A stretch of DNA of 21,371 bases, from contig CAIXRL010000062.1 of NCBI GenBank assembly GCA_903921835.1, forward strand, positions 1 through 21,371. Reading direction: 5' to 3'. Within the stretch, counting starts at the first letter, position 1; every line of letters begins with the position of its first letter. Shown here in pieces: positions 1 to 7,829 of the stretch. The notes under the pieces were generated by a model. That model worked only from the letters and a program-made list of their open reading frames with translations. It was not told the DNA's origin and did no database searches. A program made the position numbers and the translations under genes. Source of the DNA: Candidatus Eiseniibacteriota bacterium (GTDB taxonomy: Bacteria; Eisenbacteria; RBG-16-71-46).

Positions 1-25
1 CGCGTAGGCGAACCGCCCGTACGCG

Positions 26-421
26 TCAGGCGAGCGGAGGCGCTCGGGTGCCGGCCGCGGAGCGCGGCGGCCAGGCGGGTGGCGAGGCGGTGTCGCCGGA
101 CCGCGCGTGCGTGGCCGCGACCACGGGCGCGGCGAGCGAGGACTGCACAACCGCGAGGAGCGCGAGCGCCGCATGCGCATCCCGCACCGCGGGGCGGTCG
201 AGCTCGGGCGTGTGCGGCAGCGCGACCGCGATGCAGCACGGCCGGGCGCACTCGTGCGCGGGCGCCCGGGAGGACTTCGCCGCCCTGTCCGCCGCGGTCT
301 GGCAGCAGGCGTGTGACGCGCGGTGCGTCTTCGGAGCGCAATCCACGAGCATGCACAGCTGGCTGCCGAACATCAGCGCCAGCAGGGACACGATCGAGAC
401 GACGCGGAAGAGCGTGCGCAC
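26..421 (-). CDS. Small exported Cys/His-rich protein (possible metal-binding protein)
   Basis: 131 residues. The GTG start at 421 is favoured because a GAGGAG Shine-Dalgarno lies about 6 nt upstream on the minus strand and the protein then opens with a basic residue and a hydrophobic segment (residues 5-20), as in a signal peptide. After it come C23, C28, a CC pair at 39-40, C58 and a CC pair at 62-63, with interspersed His (H33, H37, H56). A second hydrophobic Ala/Leu/Val stretch follows at about 84-103, then a Pro/Arg-rich tail ending R-A-P-P-L-A. The Cys/His cluster plus a short 'R-x-P-P' tail recalls DUF2946/CopL-like small exported proteins found near copper genes, but this is resemblance from memory only. 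It lies downstream of aer on the same strand, 340 nt away, so is probably transcribed separately. Its own downstream neighbour is outside the window. Alternative: an unrelated secreted orphan. Confidence 0.6.
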   Translation of the reverse strand: MRTLFRVVSIVSLLALMFGSQLCMLVDCAPKTHRASHACCQTAADRAAKSSRAPAHECARPCCIAVALPHTPELDRPAVRDAHAALALLAVVQSSLAAPVVAATHARSGDTASPPAWPPRSAAGTRAPPLA

Positions 422-761
422 GGGACTCCTCGGGAGGCTGCCGTCCGCGGGAGCATCCCGCGGCGCGCTGCAGACACCAGCCTATCGCCGGCCGGGGCAG
501 ATGCGTGTCAGGACAGCGACAGGCTTTCGGGGGTATCGGCGCGAGCGGGCGACCGCTGAAGGCGGTGCGGGCGGGCTGCCGGCGAGCAGGTCGCGGCCCG
601 GATCCCGGCCGGCCCGCGCGCTCCCCGCCAGGTCGTTCACCCCGGGCCCCGGCGCCCATCCCAGGCGCACGCCTCGCGGGTGGCGGCCGCTCGCGATCGC
701 CCCGTCAGGGACTACCCGCGGCAACAGGTCCGCAGCCGGAGGAGCCGCGAGGGAGAACCCC
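422..761. other. Intergenic region between aer and the Cys-rich gene
   Basis: No convincing gene here. It contains a perfect inverted repeat at 445-463 (8-bp arms CCGCGGGA / TCCCGCGG, 3-nt loop), about 24 nt upstream of the GTG start of the minus-strand small gene, so in its leader or promoter. A weak -35-like CTGACA (minus strand, 507-512) lies further upstream without a clear -10. No U-tract terminator was found for aer. The 80-codon minus-strand frame inside looks like GC shadow. Confidence 0.5.
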
Positions 762-2306
762 TCAGTTGAAGACCCCCACGGCTTCCGCCAGGCGCGACAT
801 CTGCTCCTTCAGGCTCTGCGACGCCGCCGTGGTCTCTTCCACGAGGGCCGCGTTCTGTTGCGTGACGTCATCGAGGTGCTCGACGGCGTTGCCGATCTGC
901 CGGATGCCCAGGCTCTGTTCGTTCGTGGCCGTGCTGATCTCGGCGATCAGGCTGGAGACCCGCTTCACCTGGGCCACGATGTCGTCCATCGCCCTGCCGG
1001 CTTCGTCCACCATCGCGGAGCCCGACTCCACGCTGCCGACGCTGGCGCTGATCAGGCCCTTGATCTCCTTGGCTGCATCGACGCTGCGATGGGCCAGGTT
1101 GCGCACCTCGGTCGCGACGACCGCGAAGCCCCTGCCCTGCTCGCCGGCGCGCGCCGCCTCGACCGCGGCATTGAGCGCCAGGATGTTGGTCTGGAACGCG
1201 ATGCCGTCGATCACCCCGACGATGTCGGAGATCCGCTTCGAACTGTCCGTGATCTGGTTCATGGTGGACACGACATCCGCCACCACGCGACCACCCTTCG
1301 CCGCCGCCTCGCTCGCCGAGCCCGAGAGTTCGTTCGCCCGGTTGGCGGTGTCGGCGTTGCTCTTCACGCTGGCGGTCATCTCCTCCATCGACGACGCGGT
1401 CGTCTGGACGCTGGCGGCCGCCTTTTCGGTGCGCGCGGCAAGATCCGTGTTGCCCTGCGCGATCTCGTCGGTCGCGGTCTGCACGTTGAGCACCTGCAGG
1501 CTGACGTCGTCGACCACCCAGCGGAACATCAAGCCGAGCTGGTTGATCGTGCGCAGGGTCATTCCGATCTCGTCGACCCTGTCCATCTCCACGACCTTCT
1601 GGTTCTCGCCCATGGCCATATCCAGCGCCTGCCGGCGCACCCGCTCGAGCGGGCGCGAGATCTGCGCGTCGAGCCACCCGGAGACCATCACCGACGCGGC
1701 ACAGGCCAGGGCGGCAAAGCCGGCCAGCCTGGCGCCGGTGAGACCGAGCGCCCAGGCGCCGGGCACCACGGCCAGCACAAGTGCGACCAGCGCCCAACGG
1801 ATGCGCCAGCGTACCGGCATGGTCTGGAGCGCCGAGGTCCACGCCATCGGACCCGTTCGCATGACCAGGCCCTTGTGCAACCGGACGCCTGTGGCCTTGC
1901 CCGTCCGGATGTTCCGGTACAGGGCCTCGGCCGCCGCAATCTCCGCGCGGGAGGCCTTGGTGCGCACCGACGTGTAGCCGACATGCTGGCCACCCCGCAC
2001 GACCGGCGTGGCATTGGCCCGCACCCAATAGTGGTCGCCGTTCTTCGCCCGGTTCTTGACCAGCCCGGTCCAGGGTTCGCCGCCCTCGAGCGTGGCCCAC
2101 AGGTCGGCAAAGGCCTCTCTGGGCATGTCCGGGTGGCGCACGATATTGTGTGGTTGCCCCTGTATCTCCGTGTGGTCGTAACCGCAGAGCGAAGTGAAGG
2201 CCGCATTCGCGTAGATGATGTGGCTCTGCACGTCGGTGGTCGACATGATCGTGGCGTTGTCGGGCACTTCGATTTCGCGCTGGGTGACGGGCTGGTTGTC
2301 GCGCAT
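762..2306 (-). CDS. aer: Aerotaxis receptor Aer (PAS-FAD methyl-accepting chemotaxis protein)
   Basis: 514 residues. Aer senses redox state through FAD bound to its PAS domain and signals to CheA/CheW. The N-terminal PAS (about 10-120) matches E. coli Aer closely and in the same numbering: N34, R57, H58, D60, D68, W70 and N85, residues I recall as the FAD-pocket set, are all present, as are 'QGQPHN' and 'NGDHYWVRAN'. Two membrane spans follow (about 170-188 and 193-211), consistent with a membrane hairpin and no periplasmic sensor. A HAMP-like linker (212-265) follows, then the coiled-coil signalling domain with the canonical tip (about 366-402, 'FQTNILALNAAVEAARAGEQ'). It ends in VGVFN without a CheR/CheB-tethering NWETF-like pentapeptide. 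The ATG at 2306 has AGGAGT 7 nt upstream. No che or flagellar genes are nearby. The sequence style is strongly proteobacterial, unlike the FCB-style secreted proteins around it, suggesting horizontal acquisition. Confidence 0.93.
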   Translation of the reverse strand: MRDNQPVTQREIEVPDNATIMSTTDVQSHIIYANAAFTSLCGYDHTEIQGQPHNIVRHPDMPREAFADLWATLEGGEPWTGLVKNRAKNGDHYWVRANATPVVRGGQHVGYTSVRTKASRAEIAAAEALYRNIRTGKATGVRLHKGLVMRTGPMAWTSALQTMPVRWRIRWALVALVLAVVPGAWALGLTGARLAGFAALACAASVMVSGWLDAQISRPLERVRRQALDMAMGENQKVVEMDRVDEIGMTLRTINQLGLMFRWVVDDVSLQVLNVQTATDEIAQGNTDLAARTEKAAASVQTTASSMEEMTASVKSNADTANRANELSGSASEAAAKGGRVVADVVSTMNQITDSSKRISDIVGVIDGIAFQTNILALNAAVEAARAGEQGRGFAVVATEVRNLAHRSVDAAKEIKGLISASVGSVESGSAMVDEAGRAMDDIVAQVKRVSSLIAEISTATNEQSLGIRQIGNAVEHLDDVTQQNAALVEETTAASQSLKEQMSRLAEAVGVFN

Positions 2307-2512
2307 GGGTCGGACTCCTGTGAGGCACTCCGGGAGTTGCGTTCCGCCCTCGGCGGCACCAACGGATCACTCCTATCATCGGGGGATTCGCCGCAGTTCT
2401 TGAGTCCCGCCGGACCGGGCAGCCCCGCCTGCGGCCCGGTCGGAGGCGGTCCTGGCGCGGCCCTGGCGGGGAGCACGATCCGTCGACGGCTGCCCGCGGG
2501 CGCACACAGCCC

Positions 2513-2545
2513 CCGCCGCACTCCCGGCACCGCCGCACTCCCGGC
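2513..2545 (+). repeat. Two 16-bp direct repeats upstream of the GH31 promoter
   Basis: CCGCCGCACTCCCGGC occurs at 2513-2528 and again, identical, at 2530-2545 (17-nt period). The second copy ends 2 nt before the -35-like GCGGTT. The position suits an activator or repressor site. The 9-nt core GCACTCCCG recurs at 8301-8309 in front of a similar promoter. Confidence 0.55.
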
Positions 2546-2547
2546 TC

Positions 2548-2575
2548 GCGGTTCAGCAATGCTCCGGGCTAGACT
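2548..2575 (+). promoter_or_regulatory. Putative promoter of the GH31 gene (GCGGTT-N16-TAGACT)
   Basis: GCGGTT at 2548-2553 and TAGACT at 2570-2575 are separated by 16 nt, giving a leader of about 90 nt. The same arrangement with much shared spacer sequence (AATG-x-TCCGGG) recurs at 8313-8340 in front of another gene, which is the main support. Neither hexamer is a close match to the E. coli sigma-70 -35, so the assignment is inferential. Confidence 0.4.
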
Positions 2576-2671
2576 CGTGCGGTCGCCCGGCACTGTCTGC
2601 GGGCGTTCGCCGGCGCGGCCCACCCCGCATCGGGCCGCTCCGCCTGTTCCACCCAACCGGGGAGACGAGTC

Positions 2672-5404
2672 ATGAGCAGGAACCGCGTGTGCGCCGTCGC
2701 GCTCGTCGCCCTCCTCGCCGCGTGCGCGCCTCGCGCGCAGGCGACGTACCTTGCCGACTACACCTCGCACGTGGCGGTCGACAACCGCGTCGTCTTCCAG
2801 TGCGGCGTTCCCGCCGTCGTGGTGGAGTTCGTCGACGAGCGCGTGTGCCGGGTCAGCCTGTATCCCGTCGGACTCGTCGCGGACGATTCGTCGCTCGCCG
2901 TGCTGCCCCGCACGCTGGCGCCGGTGGCGCACACGGTGGAGGTCGGCGCCGACACGATCACGATCCGCACGGCCTCGATCACCGTCCTGTGCCAGAAGCG
3001 CCCCTTCCGGCTGCACGTCTGCGATGCCGCGGGCAACCACCTGCTCGACGAGCCGAACAGCGGCGGCATGGCCTGGAACGCGAGCGCGCGGTCGTTCCAG
3101 TTCGCGATCGGCGCGGACCATCTCTACGGCCTGGGCGAGCGGGCGACGTCGTTCGACCGCCGCGGACAGTACCTCGGCACCTACAACCAGGCCTTCTACG
3201 GCTACGGTCCATCGACGCCAACCATGAATCTCAATATTCCGTTCCTGACCTCGAGCCGTGGCTGGGGACTGCTCTTCGACAACCCGTGGCCGGGGAGCTT
3301 CGATCTCGCGAGTTCGACTGCGGGCGTGCTGGCGGGCAGCGCGGAATCCGGACCGCTGCGGCTCTACTTCATCCAGGGGCCGGACCTGAAGGCTGTGCTC
3401 GAGCGCTACACCTGGCTCACGGGTCGACCGCCGCTCCCGCCCCGATGGGCGCTGGGCTACCTGCAATCCAAGTACGGGTACCGCAGCCGCTACGAGGTGG
3501 AGACGCTGGTCGGCCAGTTTCGCACGAACAACATCCCGCTCGATGCCGTGATCCTCGACCTGTACTGGTACGGCCAGCCCTCGGACATGGGCCGCATGAC
3601 CTGGGACACGGGGAGCTGGCCCGGGGCGGGCACAATGGTGAGCAACCTGCTCCAGACCGGAGTGCGGACCGTGCTCATCGAGGAGCCATACCTGATCACG
3701 TCCACCGCCAACTACGCCAGCGCGGCGGCGCAGGGCTTCATTGGCAAGACCAGCGGCGGGGCGCCGTACCCATTCAGCATGTGGGCGGGCACCGCGGGAC
3801 TCGTGGACTTCACGCAACCGGCAGCAGCCGACTGGTGGTGGAACCTGCATCGCCCGTTGCTCGCCCAGGGCGTGGCCGGCTGGTGGCTCGATCTCGGTGA
3901 ACCCGAGACCCATCCCGACGACCTCGTGCACTCGACCGGCCCGGCGAGGTCCGAGCACGACGTCTACAATTTGCGCTGGCTGCAGAGCCTCTACGACCGC
4001 CAGCGCGCGGACCGTCCGAACCAGCGCGTGTTCCTGCTCACGCGATCGGGTTACGCCGGCATGCAGCGCACCGGCGCGGTGAGCTGGTCGGGCGACGTGC
4101 AGAAGACCTTCCCGGACCCCGCGGTCCAGGTGCCCATGCTGCTGGGCATGGGACTCTCGGGCGTGGGCTGGCACAACTCCGACATCGGCGGCTACGCGGG
4201 GACGACGACCGCCGAACTGTACACGCGCTGGATGCAGTTCGGCGCGTTCTGCCCGCTCACGCGCGCCCACGGCTCGGGCCAGGACACCGCGCCGTGGGCG
4301 TACGGCACGACCGCGCAGGCCATCTGCCAGAAGTTCCTGCAGCTGCGCCAGCGGCTGATCCCGTACTCGTACACGCTGGCGCGGGAGAACACGCTCAGCG
4401 GCCTGCCGCTGGCGCGGCCGCTGCTGCTGGAGTATCCGCTGGATGCGCAGGCGCCACTGATCTCGGACGAGTACATGTGGGGAAGCTCGTTCCTGGTCGC
4501 CCCGGTCACGGACGCGGGCGCGACCTCGCGCAGCATCTACCTGCCCGCGGGACACTGGACCAACTACTGGAGCAACCAGGTCCTGAGCGGCCCCCAGACC
4601 GTCGTGGTGTCCGCGCCACTCGACCAGATGCCGTTGCTCGTGCGCTCGGGGAGCATCGTCCCAATGCAGAACGGGATGCCATCATCCGCATCGTTCGCGC
4701 TCGACACGCTCACGCTCGACATCTTCCCGGCCGACACGGCGAGCTTCACTCTCTACGAGGACGACGGCGCCAGCTGCGCCTACGAGACCGGGGCGTCCGC
4801 GAACACGGCGCTGTCCTTCGGCACCGGCGGGCGCGCCGCGCGGATTCACATCGGGAGCGCGAGCGGCAGCTATGCCGGCCAGCCCGCCAGCCGCACGTGG
4901 ATCGCACAGGTACGCCACGTGATGGCGGCGCCCGCGGCCGTGAGCGCAGCGGGCGTCGGCCTGGCGGTGCGCGCGGACAGCACCGCGCTGGCTGGAAACG
5001 CGAGCGGGTGGTGGTACGACGCCGCGGGCTCGCGCGTAATGGTGAAACTGCGGCTGGCGGCGACACAGTCCACCGACATCGTGATCGACAGCGTCCGGAT
5101 CGCGGGCGTGCTCGAGACGGTCGCCACGCCGCCGCTGCTGATGACGATGACAGCCGATCCCAACCCGGTGAGGGACCTGGCGACCCTGCGATTCTCGATG
5201 CCCGCCGGCGACATGCACGGGATCCGGCTCGAAATTTTCGATCTGCGCGGGCGCCGGATCGCCGACCTGTCGCGGACGCTGAGGGTCATCGGCAACGCGG
5301 GCACGGCGGAGATCCGGACGCGGGGCCTTTCGCAGGGCATCTACTATGTCCGGCTGCATGCAGGCCATAGCGAGGGCAGGCTCGAGCTCGTCGTGCTGCA
5401 CTGA
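2672..5404 (+). CDS. Secreted GH31 alpha-glucosidase / transglucosidase with C-terminal sorting domain
   Basis: 910 residues. The ATG at 2672 follows a GGGGAGACGAG ribosome site. The signal peptide has a lipobox-like L-A-A-C (C18), so it may be a lipoprotein; an alternative signal-peptidase I site is A-Q-A at 22-24. Domain order: N-terminal GH31 beta-sandwich with 'GLGERATSFDRRG' (about 25-245), catalytic (beta/alpha)8 barrel (about 250-615), C-terminal beta domains including a DUF5110-like 'LYEDDGA' stretch, and a FlgD/type A sorting-like domain (about 828-910). The nucleophile is probably D407 in 'WWLDLGEPETHP' and the acid/base D475 in 'SWSGDVQKTF'. 'HNSDIGGYAG' is another GH31 hallmark. 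The D-L-G-E-P-E form and the 68-residue gap between the two Asp resemble Cellvibrio Agd31B, an alpha-glucan 4-alpha-glucosyltransferase (recalled, not checked). Plain alpha-glucosidase or alpha-xylosidase remain possible. No sugar transporter or other glycosidase adjoins it. Confidence 0.88.
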   Translation: MSRNRVCAVALVALLAACAPRAQATYLADYTSHVAVDNRVVFQCGVPAVVVEFVDERVCRVSLYPVGLVADDSSLAVLPRTLAPVAHTVEVGADTITIRTASITVLCQKRPFRLHVCDAAGNHLLDEPNSGGMAWNASARSFQFAIGADHLYGLGERATSFDRRGQYLGTYNQAFYGYGPSTPTMNLNIPFLTSSRGWGLLFDNPWPGSFDLASSTAGVLAGSAESGPLRLYFIQGPDLKAVLERYTWLTGRPPLPPRWALGYLQSKYGYRSRYEVETLVGQFRTNNIPLDAVILDLYWYGQPSDMGRMTWDTGSWPGAGTMVSNLLQTGVRTVLIEEPYLITSTANYASAAAQGFIGKTSGGAPYPFSMWAGTAGLVDFTQPAAADWWWNLHRPLLAQGVAGWWLDLGEPETHPDDLVHSTGPARSEHDVYNLRWLQSLYDRQRADRPNQRVFLLTRSGYAGMQRTGAVSWSGDVQKTFPDPAVQVPMLLGMGLSGVGWHNSDIGGYAGTTTAELYTRWMQFGAFCPLTRAHGSGQDTAPWAYGTTAQAICQKFLQLRQRLIPYSYTLARENTLSGLPLARPLLLEYPLDAQAPLISDEYMWGSSFLVAPVTDAGATSRSIYLPAGHWTNYWSNQVLSGPQTVVVSAPLDQMPLLVRSGSIVPMQNGMPSSASFALDTLTLDIFPADTASFTLYEDDGASCAYETGASANTALSFGTGGRAARIHIGSASGSYAGQPASRTWIAQVRHVMAAPAAVSAAGVGLAVRADSTALAGNASGWWYDAAGSRVMVKLRLAATQSTDIVIDSVRIAGVLETVATPPLLMTMTADPNPVRDLATLRFSMPAGDMHGIRLEIFDLRGRRIADLSRTLRVIGNAGTAEIRTRGLSQGIYYVRLHAGHSEGRLELVVLH

Positions 5405-5419
5405 ACGTCCAGGCTCGCG

Positions 5420-5475
5420 CCCCGGCGGCAGGGCGCCGGAAGGCGCGGTTGGTCCTGCCGGGGTTTCGTCTTCCT
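5420..5475 (+). terminator. Probable intrinsic terminator of the GH31 gene
   Basis: Starting 16 nt after the stop codon, CCCCGGC...AGG (5420-5432, 3-nt bulge) pairs with CCTGCCGGGG (5454-5463). The T-rich run TTTCGTCTTCC follows directly. An alternative shorter hairpin GCGCCC/GGGCGC overlaps its left arm. Confidence 0.5.
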
Positions 5476-5708
5476 GGGGGGCGTGGCTGCAGCGGTGCGG
5501 GTGCGGTTCTCAATTGCGGAATCCGGAGGAGTTACCGGCGGCCGAACCGCGGGCAATGGATGTCCAGGTCGCAGGGCGGCGAGGCCCGCGGGAACGTGCG
5601 AGCGCAACGACGCCGCAGCACGTTTGGCAGCACGGCCGTGTCCGCCAGCGCGTTTCGCGACGAAGCCCGCCTTCGCCCACGCTGAGAACGGCGCGTGCGC
5701 GGCCGAAA

Positions 5709-5747
5709 CACGACTGCCCCAGCGAGGGAAGCGCCGGGGCAGTCGTG
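5709..5747 (-). terminator. Probable terminator of the NHL-repeat gene
   Basis: Perfect 12-bp inverted repeat: CACGACTGCCCC (5709-5720) and GGGGCAGTCGTG (5736-5747), with a 15-nt loop. On the minus strand it begins about 31 nt after the stop codon of the NHL gene and is followed by TTTC, a weak U-tract. Confidence 0.6.
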
Positions 5748-5777
5748 GGCAAGAAAGTCCGAGCGCAGGTCAGCCGA

Positions 5778-7829
5778 TCATTGCAGCAGCACGACCCTCG
5801 CCACTCGCGCATTCGCGCCCTGCGCGAGGCGCACCAGATAGAGTCCCGGAGCGAGGTGCTGGCCCGAGCGAATGTTGCTCGTGTGCCGTCCTGCGCCGAG
5901 CGAGCCGACCTCGCTCGCGTCGATGCGACGACCGGCCACGTCGAGCAGTTCGAGCGATGCTGCCGCCGCACTCGGGAGCGTGAAGGTCACCGCCAGCGTT
6001 CCGCCGCACCATGGGTTTGGGCTCGCGAGGCTGAGGGCAAACGCGAGTGGGGCATTGGCGGGGACATCTTCAGTCGGCGGTCCCGCCCGATAACGGAACT
6101 TTTGGATGCGATCGTTGTGGACGTCCGCAACGTAGACGCCCCCGGCGGCGTCTACCGCCACGCCCTGGGGATGGCTGAACTGCCCGTTGTCGCTGCCGAG
6201 CAAGCCCCACTGGGTTACGTACACTCCCGCGTTCGTGAACTTTTGGATGCGATTGTTGTCAGTGTCCGTGACGTAGACGCCGCCGGCAGCGTCCGTCGCC
6301 ACACCGCGAGGACCGTTGAACTGTCCGTTGCCATTGCCCGGTGAGCCCCAGGAGAGTCTGCCCGTGCTCGTGATCTTCACAATGCGATTGTTGCCGGTGT
6401 CCGCGACGTAGACATTACCGGCGGCGTCCGTCGCCACACCCTCAGGACGGGAAAACCCACCTGCTTCCGTAACGTAAACGCCCGTGCTTGTGAACTTCTG
6501 GATGCGGTGGTTGTAGGTGTCCGCAACGTAGACGTTGCCGGCCGCGTCCGTCGCCACTGCGTATGGATACATGAACTGCCCATTGCCACTGCCGATCGCC
6601 CCCCACTGGGTGACGTACGCGCCGGTGCTCGTAAACTTCTGAATGCGCTGGTTGTCGCGGTCCGTGACGTAGACGTTGCCGGCGACGTCCAGGGCCACGC
6701 CGTAGGGACCGTAGAATTGCTTATCACCGTTGCCAAATGAGCCCCACTGGGTGATGTAGGCGCCCGCGCTCGTGAATTTCTGGATTCGAAAGTTGTCGCG
6801 GTCCGCCACGTAGACGTTGCCTGTGGCATCCGTCGCCACGCCCCAGGGATAGCTGAACTGCCCATTGCCGCTCCCTTGCGAACCCCACTGAGTGACGTAC
6901 GAGCCAGTGCTCGTGAATTTCTGGATGCGGTAGTTGCCGGCGTCCGCAACGTAGGCGTCGCCGGCGGCGTCCACCGCCACGCCGCTGGGAGAGTTGAACT
7001 GCCCGATTCCGGTGCCGCCCAAACCCCACTGCGTGACGTACATGCCCGTGCTCGTGAACTTCTGGACACGCTCGTTCTGTCCGTCAGTGACGTAGACATC
7101 GCCTGCGGCGTCCGTCGCCACGCCGCAGGGACCACTGAACTGCCCATCACCGGCGCCGCTTGAGCCCCACTGGGTGATGTATGCACCCGTGCTCGTAAAT
7201 TCCTGGATGCGATCGTTGCGCAAGTCCGCAACGTAGACATTGCCTGCGGCGTCCGTCGCCACGCCGCAGGGAAGAGAGAACTGCCCGTTGCCGCTACCGC
7301 TTGAGCCCCACTGGGTGACGTACATGCCCGCGCTAGTGAACTTCTGGATGCGAGAGTTGCCGGCGTCCGCAACGTAGACATTGCCGGAGTCGTCCGCCGC
7401 AACACCGTAAGGCGTGTTGAACTGCCCGTTGCTGCTGCCGCTTGAGCCCCATTGGGTGACGTACGCACCCGCGCTCGTGAACTTCTGGATGCGGGAGTTG
7501 TCGCGGTCTGTGACGTAGACATTGCCAGAGTCGTCAGCCGCCACGCCGTAGGGCGTGTTGAGTTGCCCGTTGCCGCTACCGCTTGAGCCCCATTGGGTGA
7601 CGTACGCACCCGCGCTCGTGAACTCCTGAATGCGATTGTCGTACGGGTCCGCCACGTAGACGCGGCCGGCGGTGCCTACAGCCACCCCCCAAGGAAGGCT
7701 GAACTGCCCATTGCCGTTGCCCAGCTGGTAGAAGTACTGGTAGCCCTGCGCTACGGCCATCCTGGGAAGAATGGCGACAAGGCCGATAGATGCGAGCGTG
7801 ATGGCGAAGTGTGAAAGCAATGAACGCAT
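5778..7829 (-). CDS. Secreted NHL-repeat beta-propeller protein with C-terminal sorting domain
   Basis: 683 residues from the ATG at 7829. A longer frame opens at 7919, but the 7829 start immediately gives a signal peptide (residues 1-28, ending A-V-A-Q), has AAAGGG upstream, and lies about 85 nt below a sigma-70-like promoter. The body (about 34-590) is 12 NHL blades of about 47 residues, each like 'GVATDAAGNVYVADxxNxRIQKF' then 'TSTGAYVTQWGSxGSGNGQF', enough for two six-bladed or one closed 12-blade assembly. Blade 10 lacks the W-G-S-x-G-S-G segment and the following strand is also short. The final 80 residues start at 'SPNPW', contain 'LELLDVAGRRI' and 'GLYLVRLAQG' and resemble the FlgD-like sorting tails of the two other large secreted proteins here. 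NHL proteins are usually scaffolds or ligand binders; no catalytic residues are evident. The ligand is unknown. Confidence 0.88.
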   Translation of the reverse strand: MRSLLSHFAITLASIGLVAILPRMAVAQGYQYFYQLGNGNGQFSLPWGVAVGTAGRVYVADPYDNRIQEFTSAGAYVTQWGSSGSGNGQLNTPYGVAADDSGNVYVTDRDNSRIQKFTSAGAYVTQWGSSGSSNGQFNTPYGVAADDSGNVYVADAGNSRIQKFTSAGMYVTQWGSSGSGNGQFSLPCGVATDAAGNVYVADLRNDRIQEFTSTGAYITQWGSSGAGDGQFSGPCGVATDAAGDVYVTDGQNERVQKFTSTGMYVTQWGLGGTGIGQFNSPSGVAVDAAGDAYVADAGNYRIQKFTSTGSYVTQWGSQGSGNGQFSYPWGVATDATGNVYVADRDNFRIQKFTSAGAYITQWGSFGNGDKQFYGPYGVALDVAGNVYVTDRDNQRIQKFTSTGAYVTQWGAIGSGNGQFMYPYAVATDAAGNVYVADTYNHRIQKFTSTGVYVTEAGGFSRPEGVATDAAGNVYVADTGNNRIVKITSTGRLSWGSPGNGNGQFNGPRGVATDAAGGVYVTDTDNNRIQKFTNAGVYVTQWGLLGSDNGQFSHPQGVAVDAAGGVYVADVHNDRIQKFRYRAGPPTEDVPANAPLAFALSLASPNPWCGGTLAVTFTLPSAAAASLELLDVAGRRIDASEVGSLGAGRHTSNIRSGQHLAPGLYLVRLAQGANARVARVVLLQ
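6097..7730 (-). repeat. Tandem 141-bp repeats encoding the NHL blades
   Basis: The blades are recognisable at DNA level. The string CCCCACTGGGTGA or a close variant recurs at about 6600, 6741, 6882, 7024, 7165, 7306, 7447 and 7588, a period of 141 nt, and some stretches (near 7286-7321 and 7569-7604) are almost identical. Such conservation in synonymous positions indicates recent duplication or gene conversion. The period breaks around blades 10-11 (about 6330-6480), where the unit is shortened. Confidence 0.85.

Larger units (their letters stand above)
2307..2671. other. Divergent intergenic region aer / GH31 gene
   Basis: 365 nt holding the promoters of two divergent genes. On the minus side, AGGAGT (2314-2319) is the aer Shine-Dalgarno. 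An inverted repeat GACCGGGC (2413-2420) / GCCCGGTC (2434-2441) lies in the middle. On the plus side there are two 16-bp direct repeats and a promoter-like element (listed separately). The GH31 start is preceded by GGGGAGACGAG. No small gene is supported. Confidence 0.5.
5405..5777. other. Convergent intergenic region GH31 / NHL gene
   Basis: 373 nt between two convergent stop codons. It holds one hairpin terminator candidate at each end (listed separately). Between them, about 5476-5708, I see no gene: frames here lack ribosome sites and have arginine-rich shadow composition. Confidence 0.5.

Noticed and set aside
482..724. 80-codon minus-strand frame between aer and the Cys-rich gene
   Set aside because: No ribosome site or recognisable feature; composition like surrounding non-coding GC-rich DNA.
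48..2675. An 875-codon plus-strand frame opposite aer and the Cys-rich gene
   Set aside because: Shadow of two genes with clear motifs or ribosome sites on the minus strand.
1688..4555. A 955-codon minus-strand frame opposite the GH31 gene
   Set aside because: Same shadow composition; the GH31 reading on the other strand has catalytic motifs and a proper start.
6377..7609. A 410-codon frame overlapping the NHL gene on the same strand
   Set aside because: The tandem repeat length (141 nt) is a multiple of three, so an alternative frame stays open by repetition; its Ser/Arg/Thr repeats lack any fold signature.
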